Assembly: GCA_964455395.1 (NCBI GenBank)
Contig: CAYVWB010000047.1
Coordinates: forward strand, 1 to 34,715
Length of the DNA: 34,715 nucleotides
Source: CAYVWB01 sp964455395
GTDB lineage: Bacteria > Desulfobacterota > Desulfovibrionia > Desulfovibrionales > Desulfovibrionaceae
Reading direction: 5' to 3'
Both the position numbers and the translations under genes were made by a program. The notes beneath the pieces are model-generated. The model searched no databases. It was not told where the DNA came from and worked only from the letters and a program-made list of their open reading frames with translations. Below, piece by piece: positions 31,797-34,715 of the stretch. The stretch's first letter is position 1, and every line of letters begins with the position of its first letter.

Positions 31797-33533
31797 ATGA
31801 ACGCCGCATCCTTGCCCAGTGATCCCACCGCGCTCCAAGCGCTTGTTCTTGCTCTTCAAGAGCAAATTGCGGCCAAGGATGCGACCATCGCTGGCCAAGA
31901 AGCCACTCTCGTCGACCAGCAAGTGGCTATCGCTGACCAAGAAGCCGCCCTCGCCGACCAGCAGGCGGCCATCACCGAGTATAAGGCCACGGTGGCGGAA
32001 CTCACCGGCTCCGTGGATGAGCTCACCGTCTCTGTGGAGCAGCTCACCGAGCAGGTGCGGTTGCTCAAGGCCATGTACTTCGCCAAGCGCTCCGAGCAGC
32101 AGGCGGTGCCCACCCGGCAGGAGACGCAGTACTCGCTTTTCGACGAGGCCGAGTTCGTGGCCGAGACCCCTGACGCCGAGGCGCCGGGGGTGGAGACCAT
32201 GGCCGTGGCCGCCCATGTTCGGGCGAAACGCGGTCGGCGGCCCATTCCCGCCGAGTACCCCCGCGAAGAGGTTGTCCACGACATCCCCGAAGACGAAAAG
32301 ACCTGCGGGTGCGGCTGCGAGCTGATCCGCATCGGCGAAGTCGTCAGCGAAAAGCTGGACATCATCCCCCAGCGGGTGCGCGTCATCCGGCATATCCGGC
32401 CGAAGTATGCGTGCAGAGGCTGCGAGGGCACGGAGGACGACGGCCCCACCGTCAAGGTCGCCCCGATGCCGCCTCAGCTCATCGAGCAGGGGATCGTCAC
32501 ATCGGGGCTGCTCGCCTACATCCTCGTCAGCAAATTTTGCGACGGGTTGCCCTTCTACCGACAGAGCCGCATGTTCGACCGGCTCGGCGTGGACATCGCC
32601 CGCGCCACCATGTCCAACTGGGCGCTCCTGGCCGCAAGGGCGTGCGAGCCGCTCCTTGATCGGTTCCATGCCGCGCTCCGCGCCGGCGACATCATCAATA
32701 TGGATGAGACGCCCCTGCAGGTCCTCAAGGAGCCCGGCCGCAAGAACACCACGAAGTCCTACATGTGGATCACGCGCGGCGGCGCCGAGCAGCGCCCGGT
32801 GGTCCTGTTCCGCTACGCGCCGAGTCGCGCCGGGGAAGTCGCTGAAGCACTGGTAGGTAACTTCACGGGCTTCCTCCAGACCGACGGCTATAAGGGCTAC
32901 ACCGCCCTCGGCGAGCGGAAAGGCATTGTCCACGTCGGCTGTCTGGCGCACGTGCGCAGGAAGTTTGTGGACGTCCTCAAAGCCGGCTCCAAGAAGAAGA
33001 AAGGCGTCGCCTCCACCGTGGTGGACCTCATCGGCAAGCTCTACCACCTGGAGAGCCAGGCGCGGAAGCAGGAACTGGACGCTCATGCAGTCTTCGCCAT
33101 GCGGCAGGAGAAGGTTGCGCCCATCCTCGACAAGATCAAGGCGCACATGCAGGCCGCCGCCCTGACGACGCCACCGAAGAGCCTCCTGGGCAAAGCCGTG
33201 GCCTACGGTCTCGGCCAATGGCCCCGCATCGAAGCCTATCTGCAGGACGGCAGGCTCAGCCCTGACAACAATGTGGCCGAAAACGCCATCCGCCCCTTCG
33301 CGGTGGGCAGGAAAAACTGGCTGTTTTCAGGCTCACCCCGCGGCGCCCACGCCAGCGCGGCCCTCTACAGCCTCATTGAGACGGCCAAGGCCAACAAGCT
33401 CAACCCCTATGATTACTTGCTCCACGTCTTTGATGCGCTGCCCAAGGCTGCCTGCGAAGAGGACCTGGACGCGCTCATGCCGTGGGCTATGTCAAAGAAC
33501 GAGGCGGTTGAAGAATCGAAGTCCGAAGGGTAG
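31797..33533 (+). CDS. tnpC: IS66 family DDE transposase TnpC
   Basis: Encodes 578 residues, full length. The N-terminal coiled region carries near-perfect 7-residue repeats (IAGQEAT, LVDQQVA, IADQEAA, LADQQAA) forming a leucine-zipper-like coiled coil. A zinc-ribbon region follows (CGCGCELI, YACRGCEG). The DDE catalytic core has the Asp in NMDETPLQVL, the Asp in TDGYKGY and the Glu in ENAIRPFAVGRKNWLF, all present. It performs strand transfer of the element. There is no obvious ribosome binding site before ATG 31797. Confidence 0.95.
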   Translation: MNAASLPSDPTALQALVLALQEQIAAKDATIAGQEATLVDQQVAIADQEAALADQQAAITEYKATVAELTGSVDELTVSVEQLTEQVRLLKAMYFAKRSEQQAVPTRQETQYSLFDEAEFVAETPDAEAPGVETMAVAAHVRAKRGRRPIPAEYPREEVVHDIPEDEKTCGCGCELIRIGEVVSEKLDIIPQRVRVIRHIRPKYACRGCEGTEDDGPTVKVAPMPPQLIEQGIVTSGLLAYILVSKFCDGLPFYRQSRMFDRLGVDIARATMSNWALLAARACEPLLDRFHAALRAGDIINMDETPLQVLKEPGRKNTTKSYMWITRGGAEQRPVVLFRYAPSRAGEVAEALVGNFTGFLQTDGYKGYTALGERKGIVHVGCLAHVRRKFVDVLKAGSKKKKGVASTVVDLIGKLYHLESQARKQELDAHAVFAMRQEKVAPILDKIKAHMQAAALTTPPKSLLGKAVAYGLGQWPRIEAYLQDGRLSPDNNVAENAIRPFAVGRKNWLFSGSPRGAHASAALYSLIETAKANKLNPYDYLLHVFDALPKAACEEDLDALMPWAMSKNEAVEESKSEG

Positions 33534-33578
33534 CATGAACCCAAGCCCTCGGGTAGGTGCACCCAATTTTCCGCTTAC

Positions 33579-33815
33579 TCTTCCGCCTACTGGGCGCGCG
33601 TCATTGAGTCCTGCGGGCACGAGGTGCGGCGTATGCATGCCCGATTCGTCACGCCTTATCTCATGGCCAACAAGAACGACGCCAACGATGCTGCTGCCAT
33701 TTGCGAGGCCGTGCAACGTCCGCATATGCGCTTTGTGCCGCACAAATCTCAGGACCAGGCCGACATCCAAGCCATCCACCGGGTGCGTCAAGGGTTGGTG
33801 CAAGCCAGAACAGCG
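33579..33815 (+). repeat. 237-bp direct repeat, right copy
   Basis: Identical to 30767-31003; starts immediately after the IS66 right tip and continues without a break into the 3' part of the transposase. Confidence 0.9.
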
Positions 33816-34442
33816 ACCATCAACCAGGTTCGCGGGCTGCTCGCCGAGAACGGGATTGTGCTCAGGCAGGGGGCGTGTCACGTGCGCTCGGGCTTGCCTT
33901 GTATCATCGACGACCAGGAAAACGATTTGTCCGAGATCATGCGCGGACTGCTGCGCGCACTGCATCAGCACATCGCGAACCTTGACGCGCAAGTCGCTGA
34001 GCAAACCGAAGCGCTCAAACGTATCGATAAAGAACGAGAGCTGTGTGTCCGACTTCGCAACGTGCCGGGGGTCGGCTTCCTCACCGCCACCGCGCTGTTG
34101 ACCGTGGCTGGACGTCCTGCAGATTTCAAAAACGGGCGTGAATTTGCAGCCTACCTGGGGCTTGTGCCTCGCCAGTACTCCACGGGCGGCAAATCTCGGC
34201 TGCTTGGGATAACGAAACACGGCAACAGCACCGTACGCACCCTTTTGGTCCACGGCGCACGGGCGGTGCTCAGGTCCATGAAAATGGGGCATTCGCCTTT
34301 CGGTGACGGCAGAACGACTGCTTGGCTCAAGGAATTGCTGGATCGACGTGGCTACAACCGGACCTGCGTGGCCTTGGCGAACAAAATGGCGCGGATAGCG
34401 TGGTGCATGATGGCGCGCGGCACGGAATTCAAAGCGGCGTAG
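33579..34442 (+). pseudogene. IS110/IS1111 transposase, 3' fragment
   Basis: Encodes residues 57-343 of the same transposase, including a second copy of residues 57-135. The C-terminal Tnp_IS116/IS110/IS902 domain is complete (GVGFLTATALLTVAGRPADF, AAYLGLVPRQYSTGGKSRL). A GTG at 33624 could start a 272-residue product, but residues 1-56 with Asp9 and Glu53 are missing, so it would lack catalytic acids. Joining 30599-31003 to 33816-34442 restores an intact 343-codon gene. Confidence 0.85.
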
Positions 34443-34681
34443 CTGTCTCACGACACGCGTTTTGATATGTCCTACCCACGGAGGATGCCAAGAGAGAGGC
34501 GATGAGGCAAAACGGTCGGACCTGCTCCTGAGAACCCTGAGTGCAGAGGCGGTGGCAAACACCGATGAGACGATGAGGGCCGGGAGCGCGGATATACCAT
34601 CAGGGCGCTGGTAACAAGGCTTGACGCCGGATATACGTTTGCATCCGTCCATTACTTGCCTTTGATCTTTCTCTTGACTCC
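34443..34681 (+). ncRNA. Non-coding 3' end of IS1111 element, candidate bridge/seek RNA
   Basis: 239 bp between the transposase stop and the right inverted repeat, without a gene. In the IS1111 group the guide RNA that pairs with target and donor is encoded in this downstream end. A 9-bp direct repeat CGGATATAC (34589-34597, 34628-34636) and GC-rich stems are visible. The RNA itself is inferred from family knowledge, not seen. Confidence 0.5.
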
Positions 34682-34694
34682 GGGGCGGGGCCAT
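34682..34694. repeat. Right subterminal inverted repeat of IS1111-group element
   Basis: GGGGCGGGGCCAT, the exact inverse of 30534-30546. The window ends 21 bp later. Confidence 0.75.
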
Positions 34695-34715
34695 ATACCT
34701 CTGCGCGGCGCCTCG

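Larger units (their letters stand above)
31003..33578 (+). mobile_element. IS66 family insertion sequence
   Basis: 2576 bp, with GTAAG...AAATT imperfect terminal inverted repeats (31003-31019 and 33562-33578) and the standard tnpA-tnpB-tnpC gene set, all intact. The usual IS66 8-bp target duplication is absent: the left flank is AGAACAGC, the right flank TCTTCCGC. Instead the element separates two 237-bp copies of the target. It inserted into the IS1111 transposase gene. Confidence 0.9.
30534..34694 (+). mobile_element. IS1111-group (IS110 family) element interrupted by IS66
   Basis: Bounded by a perfect 13-bp subterminal inverted repeat, with a 53-bp 5' side and a long (239 bp) 3' non-coding side around a transposase of 343 residues. 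That is the IS1111 layout. True ends lie a few bases outside the repeats and are not determined. The transposase is split by the IS66 at 31003-33578 and part of it is duplicated, so the element is probably inactive unless supplied in trans. It lies 128 bp upstream of the glycan operon start. Confidence 0.8.

Overview
The window is about 34.7 kb of GC-rich bacterial DNA. The gene set best fits a Desulfovibrionales-type sulfate reducer (Desulfobacterota). Pointers are a Desulfovibrio-type monocluster ferredoxin, a HEAT-like protein resembling the DVU0298 family, a giant tandem 2-hydroxyacyl-CoA dehydratase-type activase, and a selenopeptide/radical-SAM pair of the SbtA/SbtM kind. The assignment comes from protein recognition only; there is no rRNA or tRNA gene here.

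Layout. Bases 1-17 are a poly-G run at the edge, probably an artefact. Positions 182-831 (minus) hold the ribosomal operon rplU-rpmA with a good sigma70-type promoter. Positions 1014-4936 (plus) hold a secreted TPR protein, a lipoprotein, a SWIM zinc-finger protein with one membrane span, and the DVU0298-like protein. Positions 4937-5464 are non-coding and contain a phased tandem repeat.

Positions 5465-7652 (minus) are the highlight. A radical SAM/SPASM maturase (sbtM-like) is preceded by a 77-codon gene that standard gene calling misses because it has three in-frame TGA codons. Each TGA follows Ser-Gly, and the second and third TGA are each followed at 11-12 nt by a bacterial SECIS-like hairpin. 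I read it as a selenocysteine-containing RiPP precursor (SbtA type). A YbjQ-like gene lies upstream on the same strand.

Positions 8674-13014 (plus) encode a 1446-residue tandem activase with a strong terminator. Then come a propeller-like protein, an unknown protein and a ferredoxin (all minus), followed on the plus strand by an AI-2E-type permease, an alkaline phosphatase with a possible Pho box, a YibE/F membrane protein, an MFS transporter, a PilZ protein, a degenerate EAL-HDOD protein and an Smr-domain protein.

Positions 24927-30405 (minus) are a four-gene glycan operon: glycosyltransferase-radical SAM fusion, GT9, FkbM methyltransferase and GT2. Genes overlap or nearly touch, and base composition becomes AT-rich in the last two. 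Just upstream of this operon, 30531-34694 is an IS1111-group (IS110 family) element whose transposase is split by a complete IS66 element. The IS66 is bounded by a perfect 237-bp direct repeat instead of the expected 8-bp target duplication. The 3' non-coding end of the IS1111 is where a guide (bridge/seek) RNA would be expected.

How genes may work together. SbtM would modify SbtA, and the host would need the SelABCD machinery, which is not visible here. The PilZ and HDOD proteins are adjacent signalling genes. The glycan operon probably builds and decorates a surface polysaccharide, with each product feeding the next step.
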